Below, piece after piece: positions 1 to 5,451 of a stretch of 7,057 nucleotides of DNA. The stretch's first letter is position 1, and every line of letters begins with the position of its first letter. Position numbers and translations under genes: made by a program. The notes under the pieces are model-generated. The model was given only the letters and a program-made list of their open reading frames with translations. It was not told the DNA's origin and made no database searches. Source of the stretch: an uncultured Christensenella sp. (GTDB lineage Bacteria > Bacillota > Clostridia > Christensenellales > UBA1242); contig CAOKRZ010000045.1 in NCBI GenBank assembly GCA_948471335.1, positions 1 to 7,057 of the forward strand, read 5' to 3'.

Positions 1-515
1 CCGTTCCTTCACAGTACTATTCGCTATCGGTCACTAGGTCGTATTTAGCCTTACGAGATGGTCCTCGCATCTTCACACAGGATTTCACGTGTCCCGCGCT
101 ACTCTGGAATCTTCTAGACGGTTGTTCAATTTCGGTTACGGGGCTATTACCCTGTTTCGCAAACCTTTCCAAGTTTCTTCACCTATCGTTCAACCTATCA
201 CATTGAAGTCCTAAACCCCTAAGGAATTTCTTCCCTAGGTTTGGGCTCTTGCAGTTTCGCTCGCCACTACTCCCACAATCGTTTTTTTACTTTCTTTTCC
301 TCCGCTTACTTAGATGTTTCAGTTCAGCGGGTTCCCTTCATAACACTATGGATTCATGTTATGATACTGGAGCATTACCTCACAGTGTGTTTCCACATTC
401 GGATATCTCTGGATCACAGATTATTTGCATCTCCCCAAAGCTTTTCGCAGCTTATCACGTCCTTCATCGGCGCCTAGTGCCAAGGCATCCCCTATATGCT
501 CTTTGTAGCTTAATC
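1..515 (-). rRNA. 23S ribosomal RNA, 5' part (partial, runs off left edge)
   Basis: Read on the minus strand, the sequence starts GATTAAGCTACAAAGAG and continues with GGATGCCTTGGCAC, GCCGATGAAGGACGTG, GGAACTGAAACATCTAAGTA variants and GTAGTGGCGAGCGAAA. These are universally conserved blocks of bacterial 23S domain I in the correct order. The mature 5' end is placed at about 515 by alignment from memory to the GGTTAAGC start of other 23S genes, so it could be off by a few bases. About 515 nt of a roughly 2.9-kb gene are present; the rest lies beyond position 1. No 16S or 5S sequence is in the window. The absence of a 16S upstream is unusual because the typical bacterial order is 16S-23S-5S. 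Small proteins read from either strand here are rRNA shadows. Confidence 0.97.
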
Positions 516-517
516 AT

Positions 518-597
518 TTCTTAAAAAATGAATTGGAATTCTTAGCATTTTTACTTTAATAAAAATCATTAGACTATTTGTTCTTAAAAATTGAATT
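518..597. repeat. pair of 17-bp direct repeats in the 23S leader
   Basis: TTCTTAAAAAATGAATT at 518-534 and TTCTTAAAAATTGAATT at 581-597 match at 16 of 17 positions and lie 63 bp apart. One copy directly abuts the mature 23S 5' end. The role is unknown. They could be duplicated processing or antitermination sequence, or chance similarity in AT-rich DNA. Confidence 0.5.
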
Positions 598-682
598 TTG
601 CACAAAGTATCGTATTACGCTATTATTAACAAGCATAATTGATATTTGTTGCTCGTTCTTACATTCTGTAAAAACTTTCATA

Positions 683-702
683 TTATGTAGTTGTCAAGGA
701 TC
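683..702 (-). promoter_or_regulatory. boxA-like antitermination element in the 23S leader
   Basis: On the minus strand this reads GATCCTTGACAACTACATAA. It resembles the TTCTTTGAAAACT-type boxA elements of Bacillota rRNA leaders and 16S-23S spacers. It also aligns at 9 of 13 positions with the E. coli rrn boxA TGCTCTTTAACAA. It lies just downstream of a hairpin, the same order as boxB then boxA in E. coli rrn leaders. It contains a TTGACA, but no good -10 follows at 16-18 nt, so I read it as boxA rather than a -35 box. Confidence 0.5.
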
Positions 703-705
703 TAT

Positions 706-741
706 GTTGACCAATGCAAAACTGCATTTCCGCGTGTCAAC
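706..741 (-). promoter_or_regulatory. 5'-terminal leader hairpin of the 23S transcript (boxB-like)
   Basis: GTTGAC/GTCAAC arms (741-736 and 711-706) enclose a second stem AATGCA/TGCATT (728-723 and 718-713) around a GTTT loop, with a 7-nt internal bulge on one side and 1 nt on the other. The outer arm begins almost exactly where transcription should start from the promoter at 748-777, so the primary transcript would begin with this hairpin. Its position before the boxA-like element parallels boxB in rRNA leaders. Confidence 0.55.
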
Positions 742-747
742 GATGTA

Positions 748-777
748 ATGATATCACAAAGCCAAATCCCATGTCAA
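748..777 (-). promoter_or_regulatory. promoter of the 23S rRNA transcript
   Basis: On the minus strand, TTGACA (777-772, perfect) is followed after 18 nt by TATCAT (753-748, 5 of 6 to TATAAT). The predicted start is near 741, about 225 nt upstream of the mature 23S 5' end. The A/T-tract block just upstream fits an rRNA-strength promoter. This supports direct transcription of the 23S gene without a preceding 16S. Confidence 0.7.
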
Positions 778-778
778 C

Positions 779-838
779 ACTTTTTCAAAAATTTTTTTTA
801 TTTTTTTTAACTTTTTTTTAAGTTTTTTATTATTTCAC
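779..838 (-). promoter_or_regulatory. A/T-tract block upstream of the 23S promoter (UP-element type)
   Basis: About 60 bp made almost only of A and T, with several runs of 5-8 A or T, ends next to the -35 box of the 23S promoter. Such phased A-tracts upstream of rRNA promoters are known to contact the RNA polymerase alpha C-terminal domains and raise initiation. The role here is inferred from composition and position. Confidence 0.55.
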
Positions 839-847
839 AATTTTGCC

Positions 848-872
848 CGCGACACATTCCCGAGTGTTCGCG
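848..872. promoter_or_regulatory. GC-rich inverted repeat between divergent promoters
   Basis: CGCGACAC (848-855) and GTGTTCGCG (864-872) form an inverted repeat with one bulged base and an 8-nt centre. It is conspicuous as a GC-rich island in a stretch of about 80 percent A+T. It lies about 70 bp upstream of the 23S -35 box and 125 bp upstream of the divergent promoter. It could be a protein-binding site acting on either promoter. There is no long T-run directly after it, so a terminator is less likely. Confidence 0.35.
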
Positions 873-996
873 ATTTTGCTTGTTTTCTCCTTCAAAAATA
901 CTGATTTTATGGCATCTTTAAAGATAAAAATTTATGAAGATTTTTCTAATTTTGCTCAAAAAACCAAAAACTTCAGCCATCCAATGACTCAATTTA
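873..996. other. AT-rich intergenic stretch, no supported gene
   Basis: Between the GC-rich dyad and the promoter of the next gene I see only AT-rich sequence. A 31-codon open frame (909-1004, plus) has no ribosome binding site and its end overlaps the -35 box of the downstream gene, so I do not call it. Confidence 0.5.
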
Positions 997-1025
997 TTGA
1001 CTAAATTTTAAAATCAAAGTATACT
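997..1025 (+). promoter_or_regulatory. promoter of the 175-residue gene; predicted start on the AUG
   Basis: TTGACT (997-1002, 5 of 6) is followed after 17 nt by TATACT (1020-1025, 5 of 6). Only six bases separate the -10 box from the ATG at 1032, which is where transcription normally begins. No Shine-Dalgarno sequence is present between them. The arrangement predicts a leaderless mRNA. Confidence 0.6.
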
Positions 1026-1031
1026 TTTACT

Positions 1032-1559
1032 ATGAATAACAAAGAAAGCATCAAGAAAATTAAAGATATTTTTACGGACGGATACATTCCACGTCGCGGG
1101 AATGAAGAGTATTTGTCTTATTCAAAAAATATAAATTGTTTTGGTCATGCATGCCTTAACTTAACGAATAGACAAATAAATGCTTTAAGAGAAGCCAACC
1201 CTTCTCTCAAGATTTTCGATATAGCAGGACTTGGCAATGTTGACGATGATAACTACTGGGAAGAATGTCTATATGCATTTATCAAAATGGTTGGACTTGA
1301 AATAAAACCAATCAAAACCGAAAAAATAAAACTCGCAAAAAATCAATGGCTCATAGCTCTGTATGACGCAGCTATAGATAGCTATCACTTCGCACGAAAA
1401 GAGTTTGATGGTTCATGGACAGCAAAGGAAAGCTTCACTTCAACAATTTCACGATTTAACAAACTTCCTAGGCGTTACATAAATCCTAACCCAAATGACC
1501 CATATGAAAATATTTTAAATAAGCTTTACGTAATCACAAATCCTTACGCTGAAGTATAG
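1032..1559 (+). CDS. hypothetical protein, possibly papain-like Cys/His fold
   Basis: The gene encodes 175 residues, soluble, with no signal peptide or membrane segment. I do not recognise a named family. Visible features are NCFGHA with Cys36 and His39 near the N-terminus, a central YWEECLYAF helix, and YHFARKEFDGSWTAKE with His119, Trp129 and Lys132. A Cys in a small-residue context at a helix start, then much later a His in a Y-H-F-x-R...D-G-x-W...K strand, resembles small papain-like peptidase or transglutaminase-like domains. This is pattern inference, not a family match. The start at 1032 follows from the open frame and the promoter; no ribosome binding site precedes it, so the mRNA may be leaderless. 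It is divergent from the 23S gene, convergent with the YcxB-like gene, and ends at a hairpin terminator. Confidence 0.8.
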   Translation: MNNKESIKKIKDIFTDGYIPRRGNEEYLSYSKNINCFGHACLNLTNRQINALREANPSLKIFDIAGLGNVDDDNYWEECLYAFIKMVGLEIKPIKTEKIKLAKNQWLIALYDAAIDSYHFARKEFDGSWTAKESFTSTISRFNKLPRRYINPNPNDPYENILNKLYVITNPYAEV

Positions 1560-1574
1560 CTATATTATTATATG

Positions 1575-1604
1575 AAAAAAGAAGGCGACTCTGTCTTCTT
1601 TTTA
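1575..1604. terminator. bidirectional terminator between convergent genes
   Basis: An A-run and GAAG (about 1575-1584) pair with CTTC and a T-run (1595-1603), with an inner GAC/GTC pairing around TCT. The T-tract reads out on either strand. It lies 16 nt after the stop of the 175-residue gene and about 20 nt after the stop of the YcxB-like gene, so it can serve both. Confidence 0.75.
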
Positions 1605-1624
1605 TAATTCACGATTTTAACGCT

Positions 1625-2167
1625 TTAACCCTTATTCTTCAACACAAAGTTTGGACAAAATCTTTTTAATAGGATTTTGATGTCCGCAATGGTTCCATCA
1701 AGCATTCCATTCACGCCAATAACAAAACACTGAACTTTGTTTATAAACACAAAAAGATAATCATTGTCAATTAAAACTTTTGTTATATCTCTATAAAATA
1801 CTTTTGACATGCCAATAGGCTGCTCAGAATCCAACAGTTTTGTTTGCACGAGCAAATAGTCTTCAAAAAAGTCATATCTATTTGCAAGTCTGCCCGCTTT
1901 AATCAATTTGTTGTTTGGATTTCTATTTAAAAGTATTTTTAATGTAAGTGGATAAAATATTCCAAACAAAGCACCCAAAGCCATAAGAGCGATTCCCCAA
2001 ATAAGATCATCAAAAACCCAAGCCAAAATCGCACCAAAGATCACTATAAGCACGGGAAACACAATAAAAGAGAAAATGTTTTGCCTAAAGAACTGATATT
2101 TATGAAGCCTGCTTAGCCCTTTCTTATCTAAACCAGTCACATTGCTTGCAATTAGATTTTCTTCCAT
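1625..2167 (-). CDS. YcxB-like two-TM membrane protein
   Basis: The gene encodes 180 residues. The N-terminal ~30 residues are charged. Two hydrophobic segments follow at about residues 31-52 and 55-79, with a DD turn between them. The remaining ~100 residues are soluble and probably cytoplasmic. The C-terminal part (FYRDITKVLIDNDYLFVFIN, then a hydrophobic strand and a final DIKILLKRF helix) matches the general form of YcxB-type domains in Bacillota membrane proteins. There the tail forms a small beta-rich fold after paired membrane helices; the function of that family is not established. The start is set by GGAGG five bases before the ATG. A possible promoter lies at 2189-2217. It appears monocistronic and shares a terminator with the convergent gene. 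Confidence 0.85.
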   Translation of the reverse strand: MEENLIASNVTGLDKKGLSRLHKYQFFRQNIFSFIVFPVLIVIFGAILAWVFDDLIWGIALMALGALFGIFYPLTLKILLNRNPNNKLIKAGRLANRYDFFEDYLLVQTKLLDSEQPIGMSKVFYRDITKVLIDNDYLFVFINKVQCFVIGVNGMLDGTIADIKILLKRFCPNFVLKNKG

Positions 2168-2188
2168 TTCATCCTCCGTTTCCTTTTC

Positions 2189-2217
2189 TATATAATATAT
2201 AGCATATTATTTGCCAA
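2189..2217 (-). promoter_or_regulatory. possible promoter of the YcxB-like gene
   Basis: On the minus strand, TTGGCA (2217-2212, 5 of 6) is followed after 17 nt by TATATA (2194-2189). The spacer is very AT-rich, so alternative -10 registers such as TATATT overlap it. The predicted leader is short and carries the GGAGG site. Confidence 0.4.
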
Positions 2218-2370
2218 ATTCAAAATCAAATACAGCCTGCTAAAGCAGAACCTTGTTATTCTCCACTGCGCTTGCGTTGCAATCGCCTTTCCCTTACGGG
2301 AAATAAAAAACCGCTTTCAATCTTTCTTAAATTAAGGAGAATAGAAGAACCTGCTAAAGCAGAACCTTGT

Positions 2371-2442
2371 TATTCTCCACCGCATCCGTCTCCGCGTCTG
2401 CATTTGCTGACGCAAATAAAAAAACCGCTTTCGCGGTTTTTC

Positions 2443-2454
<12 letters not shown>
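2371..2454. repeat. 11-bp inverted repeat spanning the tRNA-Ala 3' end
   Basis: TATTCTCCACC (2371-2381) and GGTGGAGAATA (2444-2454) are perfect inverted copies about 84 bp apart end to end. The right copy is the tRNA acceptor 3' strand. The upstream unit has a shorter version, TATTCTCC (2257-2264) and GGAGAATA (2336-2343). This could be the termini of a small non-coding element or a by-product of inversion at the tRNA end. Confidence 0.6.
2416..2441. terminator. terminator downstream of tRNA-Ala
   Basis: On the minus strand AAAACCGC, loop GAAA, GCGGTTTT (2440-2421) forms a perfect 8-bp stem followed by further T residues. It starts 3 nt after the encoded CCA end of the tRNA. It is symmetrical enough to work in both directions. 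Confidence 0.85.
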
Positions 2455-2519
<65 letters not shown>

Positions 2520-2538
2520 GTTTCAAGAATGCGCTCAT

Positions 2539-2567
2539 AGATTAACACAAAACGCATCCTTTGTCAA
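2539..2567 (-). promoter_or_regulatory. promoter of tRNA-Ala
   Basis: On the minus strand a perfect TTGACA (2567-2562) is followed after 17 nt by TAATCT (2544-2539). The -10 is only 3 of 6, but it is preceded by TGT, an extended -10 TGn motif that can compensate. Transcription would start near 2532, about 13 nt before the mature tRNA 5' end. Confidence 0.6.
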
Positions 2568-2598
2568 CAGTTTTTCGCAACTTTTCAAAACTTTTAAG

Positions 2599-2629
2599 AA
2601 AAAAAGAAGCCTAAAAAGCTTCCTTTTTA
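2599..2629 (-). terminator. terminator of the 645-residue protein gene
   Basis: On the minus strand an A-run plus GGAAGC pairs with GCTTC plus a T-run around a TTTTTAG loop, one base after the TAA stop. The A-run before and T-run after would let it act on both strands. It separates the gene from the tRNA-Ala promoter. Confidence 0.8.
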
Positions 2630-2630
2630 A

Positions 2631-4568
2631 TTATCTTGAGATCTCGCTCTGATTAAGTCCAAGGTATTCCAAATCATTACGCAGCGCTTTTTCAATAGTT
2701 ACGCCTCTTCCAAGTGCGTGCGTAGACCCTTGCTTGATTTGCCCACCTTCTCCGTCATTTAAGAGATACATAAATCTTACACTTGAATTTCCATTTTCAT
2801 CTTCGCTACGAATTGTTCTGACAAAAATATTTTCTGCATTGCATCCGTTTAACTCTCCATTGATTGCATAGCGGAAACTTAATTGCTCAAAGTTAATTTT
2901 ATCAAAATTTTTTGCGCGAAGCTCAGAATTAATCTTTTCAGTAAGTGCATCAGCAGTCATCTCGCCGTTTATGATTGAAGATTCTGTGATATTTGTAAAC
3001 TTAACACCAGAAAGAATAACAGTTTCAGCATCCGCCTCTGCATCTCTATCAGTTGTAAGCCCAACCATGAAGGTAAGATATCCATCAACAAATTTGCATT
3101 GTTGTGAAGCGGAAACTATTCCATAAGCATCTCTATTTGTAAGAACATTTTCAAGATCTGACATGTTGTCTTGACCAAAAAGCGAATTCATAGCACCTTG
3201 CATTGTGGCATCAATATTATAGTCAGAAACAACTTGATTAGACTTAAAACTGAAACTAAGATCTTTTTCATCCAAAATCGCATTTACTCTTGCAGAATAA
3301 TGACCTTCCGTTTCTCCAGCCGCACGAGTGAGTTCACTTCTTTCGTCATTAGTCAATTTCAAAGTCGCGCTCACTATGCCTGTATATCCCTTTGTGCCAC
3401 CAGCAGTAGCAATTGTGCTTACTCCCGTTTTTTTGCTTTTCTCATTGGCAGGAGCTGTAATGATAATGTTGTTTAAATCGTTTGTATCAGCAGTGATTGT
3501 TACATCAGCAGCAACATCATATTTATCAGTTGGCAACTTAGCCGTAACAAATGATGTCAAAGTGCCAGCATCAAGAACCGCATCTTTTCCCAAATTAATG
3601 GTAACTTCAAAATCTTTATCATTAATTTTTTCTTCAAATTGAGTTTTAACTTCTTCAAGTGAAGAATTTTTATCAATTACTGCTGAAGCATTTCCTTTCT
3701 CATCTATCTTTGAGTTAGGAACTGAAAGAATGACAGATTTTGCTGCCTGATTATCATTAGAATCTTTCGAATAACTTACAGGAGCTTGCAAGTTAAGAGA
3801 ATCATCTGAAACAGTTATATTAAAGTCGTTTTTGTTTTCATCATATTTTCCGAGAGCATAACTGTTGTTTTCAAAAGGTGAAAATAATGCGTTATATATA
3901 TTTTGTGAAAAATATGCATTTGCATCTGTATTTTGCAATAGACTAGCAGCAGCGGCAGAATCAAGCACTTGAGTAACTTGGTCGCCTGATTGAACAGCCT
4001 TGGCAACACCTGTAGCAATGCCACCGATTGCAGCACTGCCGAGTCCAGCTATAGTAACTATTTTCGCAATCACAGATCTCAATTCATTTTTAGAGAGAAG
4101 AAGCTTTTCAGAATTTGCTTCTGCCCATTGAGCAATCTCTTTTTTCGCATCACTCCAGCCGTCTGTTGCTTTTACGAATTTATTGCCTTTCCATTCATAA
4201 GCAGGAAGATATTTTATTGCATTATTCACCAAAGTTTCAATGTCTTCTATCTTGGCTTTTGAGCCATCTTCATTTTTGATGAAGTCTGTACCGTCAAAAG
4301 TAATACCATTTTTGATAGCTGTCCATGTTGGATATGCCGCCTTATTCGCAGCATCAACACCATTCATTTCATGACGATACAAAGGATAAACTCTAAACCA
4401 TTCAGCGGCACCTTCCTTTGAGGCCTCACCTCTTCCCCATCTAGCCAAAGATAACATAGCTCTAACACTTGACGCTTTAACTTTACCATTAACGCCATCA
4501 TAAAAGATTGCTGTGTTACCCTGTCTTTGTCTATCACCTACACCGGTTGTGGTATATGTCTTAGCCAT
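2631..4568 (-). CDS. unrecognised 645-residue protein, one hydrophobic segment, Asn/Asp/Ser-rich C-terminus
   Basis: I do not recognise this protein. Residues 1-165 are charged and aromatic-rich, without a signal peptide. Residues 166-192 form one Gly/Ala-rich hydrophobic stretch (AKIVTIAGLGSAAIGGIATG) with GxxxG spacing, a candidate membrane helix or pore-type segment. Residues ~195-645 are Asn/Asp/Ser/Thr-rich with alternating beta-strand patterns, like surface or adhesin-type domains. VILS at 279-282 and 517-520 is followed at similar distance by a charged helix and KDF or KNF (318-320, 553-555), hinting at an internal duplication. The start is set by AAGGAGG five bases before the ATG at 4568. 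An in-frame ATG at 4604 lies upstream of the predicted transcription start, so it is not used. It is monocistronic, with a perfect consensus promoter and a terminator directly after the stop. Strong expression is inferred. Confidence 0.88.
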   Translation of the reverse strand: MAKTYTTTGVGDRQRQGNTAIFYDGVNGKVKASSVRAMLSLARWGRGEASKEGAAEWFRVYPLYRHEMNGVDAANKAAYPTWTAIKNGITFDGTDFIKNEDGSKAKIEDIETLVNNAIKYLPAYEWKGNKFVKATDGWSDAKKEIAQWAEANSEKLLLSKNELRSVIAKIVTIAGLGSAAIGGIATGVAKAVQSGDQVTQVLDSAAAASLLQNTDANAYFSQNIYNALFSPFENNSYALGKYDENKNDFNITVSDDSLNLQAPVSYSKDSNDNQAAKSVILSVPNSKIDEKGNASAVIDKNSSLEEVKTQFEEKINDKDFEVTINLGKDAVLDAGTLTSFVTAKLPTDKYDVAADVTITADTNDLNNIIITAPANEKSKKTGVSTIATAGGTKGYTGIVSATLKLTNDERSELTRAAGETEGHYSARVNAILDEKDLSFSFKSNQVVSDYNIDATMQGAMNSLFGQDNMSDLENVLTNRDAYGIVSASQQCKFVDGYLTFMVGLTTDRDAEADAETVILSGVKFTNITESSIINGEMTADALTEKINSELRAKNFDKINFEQLSFRYAINGELNGCNAENIFVRTIRSEDENGNSSVRFMYLLNDGEGGQIKQGSTHALGRGVTIEKALRNDLEYLGLNQSEISR

Positions 4569-4592
4569 AATATCCTCCTTAAATTCACGTAT

Positions 4593-4621
4593 ATTATATG
4601 ACAATTATGCATGTTTGTCAA
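4593..4621 (-). promoter_or_regulatory. perfect consensus promoter of the 645-residue gene
   Basis: TTGACA (4621-4616), a 17-nt spacer and TATAAT (4598-4593) match the housekeeping sigma consensus at every position. The start would be near 4586, giving a leader of about 18 nt that contains AAGGAGG (4580-4574). Confidence 0.9.
4599..4620. promoter_or_regulatory. candidate operator dyad inside the promoter
   Basis: TGACAA (4620-4615) and TTGTCA (4604-4599), read on the minus strand, are perfect inverted 6-mers separated by 10 bp whose core is the palindrome ATGCAT. The dyad covers the -35 box and the whole spacer. A repressor bound here would block a promoter that is otherwise maximal. The binding protein is unknown and chance is possible. 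Confidence 0.4.
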
Positions 4622-4669
4622 TAGTCATTTTCCAAAAATATGTGTTTTTTTGGCATTTTAGGGTTATTT

Positions 4670-4709
4670 AAGCCCTTTTTAGGGGCTTTTAAGCCTTTTT
4701 GAGAGGCTT
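4670..4709. repeat. two tandem hairpins upstream of the 645-residue gene
   Basis: AAGCCC/GGGCTT (4670-4675 with 4683-4688) and AAGCCT/AGGCTT (4691-4696 with 4704-4709) form adjacent 6-bp stems with 7-nt loops. GGCTT/AAGCC across the junction (4684-4695) offers an alternative pairing. They lie between the HD gene terminator and the next promoter. Neither has a clean U-tract on the minus strand, so they are not obvious terminators; extra insulation or a DNA-level role is possible. Confidence 0.55.
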
Positions 4710-4762
4710 TATCAGCTTAAAAACATTGTTTTAAACTTACATATATATTTTATTCCTAAAAC

Positions 4763-4804
4763 AAAAAAGCTTGCGCAAAAGTTTTAAAACCTTGCAGCAA
4801 GCTT
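4763..4804 (-). terminator. terminator of the HD-domain gene
   Basis: On the minus strand AAGCTTGC (4804-4797) pairs with GCAAGCTT (4774-4767), and an inner GCAAGG/TTTTGC pairing extends the stem. Six T residues follow. It begins 4 nt after the TAA stop. Confidence 0.85.
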
Positions 4805-4808
4805 AAAG

Positions 4809-5405
4809 TTATTCTCCGCATTGTTCGTCAAGATAAGTTGCTGTCAGGTCAGCAAGGTGCATAAGGAAACAGATCGGATAGCGATAAAACACCTCCGCCG
4901 CGCTGAAAGAGCCGCCTCTAACCCTTGGGTCAAACTCTCCCATATGCCAATTGATTGCAAGGGCTTCTTCGCGTGTAAGTTTCATAAACGCTGAAAGAAT
5001 ATATACCGATTTTTCACCATGCCCGTAAGGAAGATTGTCTTCGACTTTATAGTACGGTCTTTGTTCCCACTTTCCATCGATCTTGACGTTTTTAACATCT
5101 TCAACATAAAAGTCAACCTTGCACACGTCATGCAAAAGCCCCATGATCGCAACGCTTTCAGGGCTTATCTTTTCTTCCCAGTTTGCACCGAACTCGCCTT
5201 CAATAAGCTTCACAAACCTTTTGTAAACATTGATTGAATGTCTGCAAAGTCCGCCTCTATAAGCCGAATGCCTTTTCGTGCTTGCAGGCGCAGTGAAAAA
5301 GTCAGATCGCTCAAGCCACTCAAGCAGCTTGTCCGCGCCATCTCTTTCAATCTTGTCATAATATATCTCTAAAAATTCTTCTTTAGCCTCAACGCTTTCG
5401 TCCAT
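4809..5405 (-). CDS. HD-domain hydrolase
   Basis: The gene encodes 198 residues, soluble. The HD metal-dependent phosphohydrolase signature is visible in order: GGLCRHS (His56), GLLHDVCK (His92-Asp93), GHGEKS (His129), NWHMGEFD (His154) and a distal HLADLTATYLDE (Asp186). This is the H...HD...H...H...D pattern of the superfamily. These enzymes cleave phosphoester bonds in nucleotides or nucleic acids using one or two metal ions, but the substrate of this one cannot be told from sequence. The pattern looks intact, so activity is likely. Short stand-alone HD proteins like this are common in Bacillota and their phages. The start is set by AAGGAG six bases before the ATG. It has its own promoter and terminator and appears monocistronic. 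Confidence 0.92.
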   Translation of the reverse strand: MDESVEAKEEFLEIYYDKIERDGADKLLEWLERSDFFTAPASTKRHSAYRGGLCRHSINVYKRFVKLIEGEFGANWEEKISPESVAIMGLLHDVCKVDFYVEDVKNVKIDGKWEQRPYYKVEDNLPYGHGEKSVYILSAFMKLTREEALAINWHMGEFDPRVRGGSFSAAEVFYRYPICFLMHLADLTATYLDEQCGE

Positions 5406-5423
5406 AAACTTCTCCTTAAAGTA

Positions 5424-5451
5424 ATTATATCATAAATTAAAAAAAATTCAA
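5424..5451 (-). promoter_or_regulatory. promoter of the HD-domain gene
   Basis: On the minus strand TATAAT (5429-5424) is perfect and TTGAAT (5451-5446) lies 16 nt upstream, 4 of 6. The start would be near 5417, giving a leader of about 12 nt that holds AAGGAG. The -35 region overlaps the terminator of the preceding small gene. Confidence 0.6.

Larger units (their letters stand above)
516..705 (-). other. 23S rRNA leader / pre-rRNA spacer
   Basis: This is AT-rich non-coding sequence between the predicted promoter and the mature 23S 5' end. It holds a pair of near-identical direct repeats (518-534 and 581-597), an AT hairpin (ATTTTTA at 547-553 with TAAAAAT at 560-566), and a boxA-like element listed separately. 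There is no tRNA gene and no 16S 3' end. By analogy with other bacteria, the bases next to the mature 5' end would pair with sequence 3' of the 23S to form an RNase III processing stem, but that partner lies outside the window. Confidence 0.7.

Noticed and set aside
241..524. Two small open frames on the plus strand
   Set aside because: They lie opposite the 23S rRNA gene and are chance frames in conserved rRNA sequence.
691..740. Additional TTGACA motifs (697-692 and 740-735) as further 23S promoters
   Set aside because: Neither has a good -10 at 16-18 nt; one belongs to the boxA-like element and the other to the leader hairpin. A weak TCAACA-N17-CATAAT remains possible but unconvincing.
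909..1004. 31-codon frame just upstream of the 175-residue gene
   Set aside because: No ribosome binding site or promoter, and its last codons overlap the -35 box of the downstream gene.
2236..2380. CRISPR array
   Set aside because: Only two copies of the 31-bp repeat, 114 bp apart, with flanks that are also related; no cas genes.
3171..4262. Several 73-104-codon frames on both strands within the 645-residue gene
   Set aside because: They overlap a long gene with a perfect promoter, strong ribosome binding site and terminator, and have none of their own.
4569..4604. Upstream in-frame ATG giving a 12-residue longer 645-residue protein
   Set aside because: It lies upstream of the predicted transcription start, next to the -10 box, and lacks a ribosome binding site; the ATG at 4568 has AAGGAGG.
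5019..5237. 72-codon plus-strand frame
   Set aside because: Antisense to the HD domain, whose catalytic motifs are intact.
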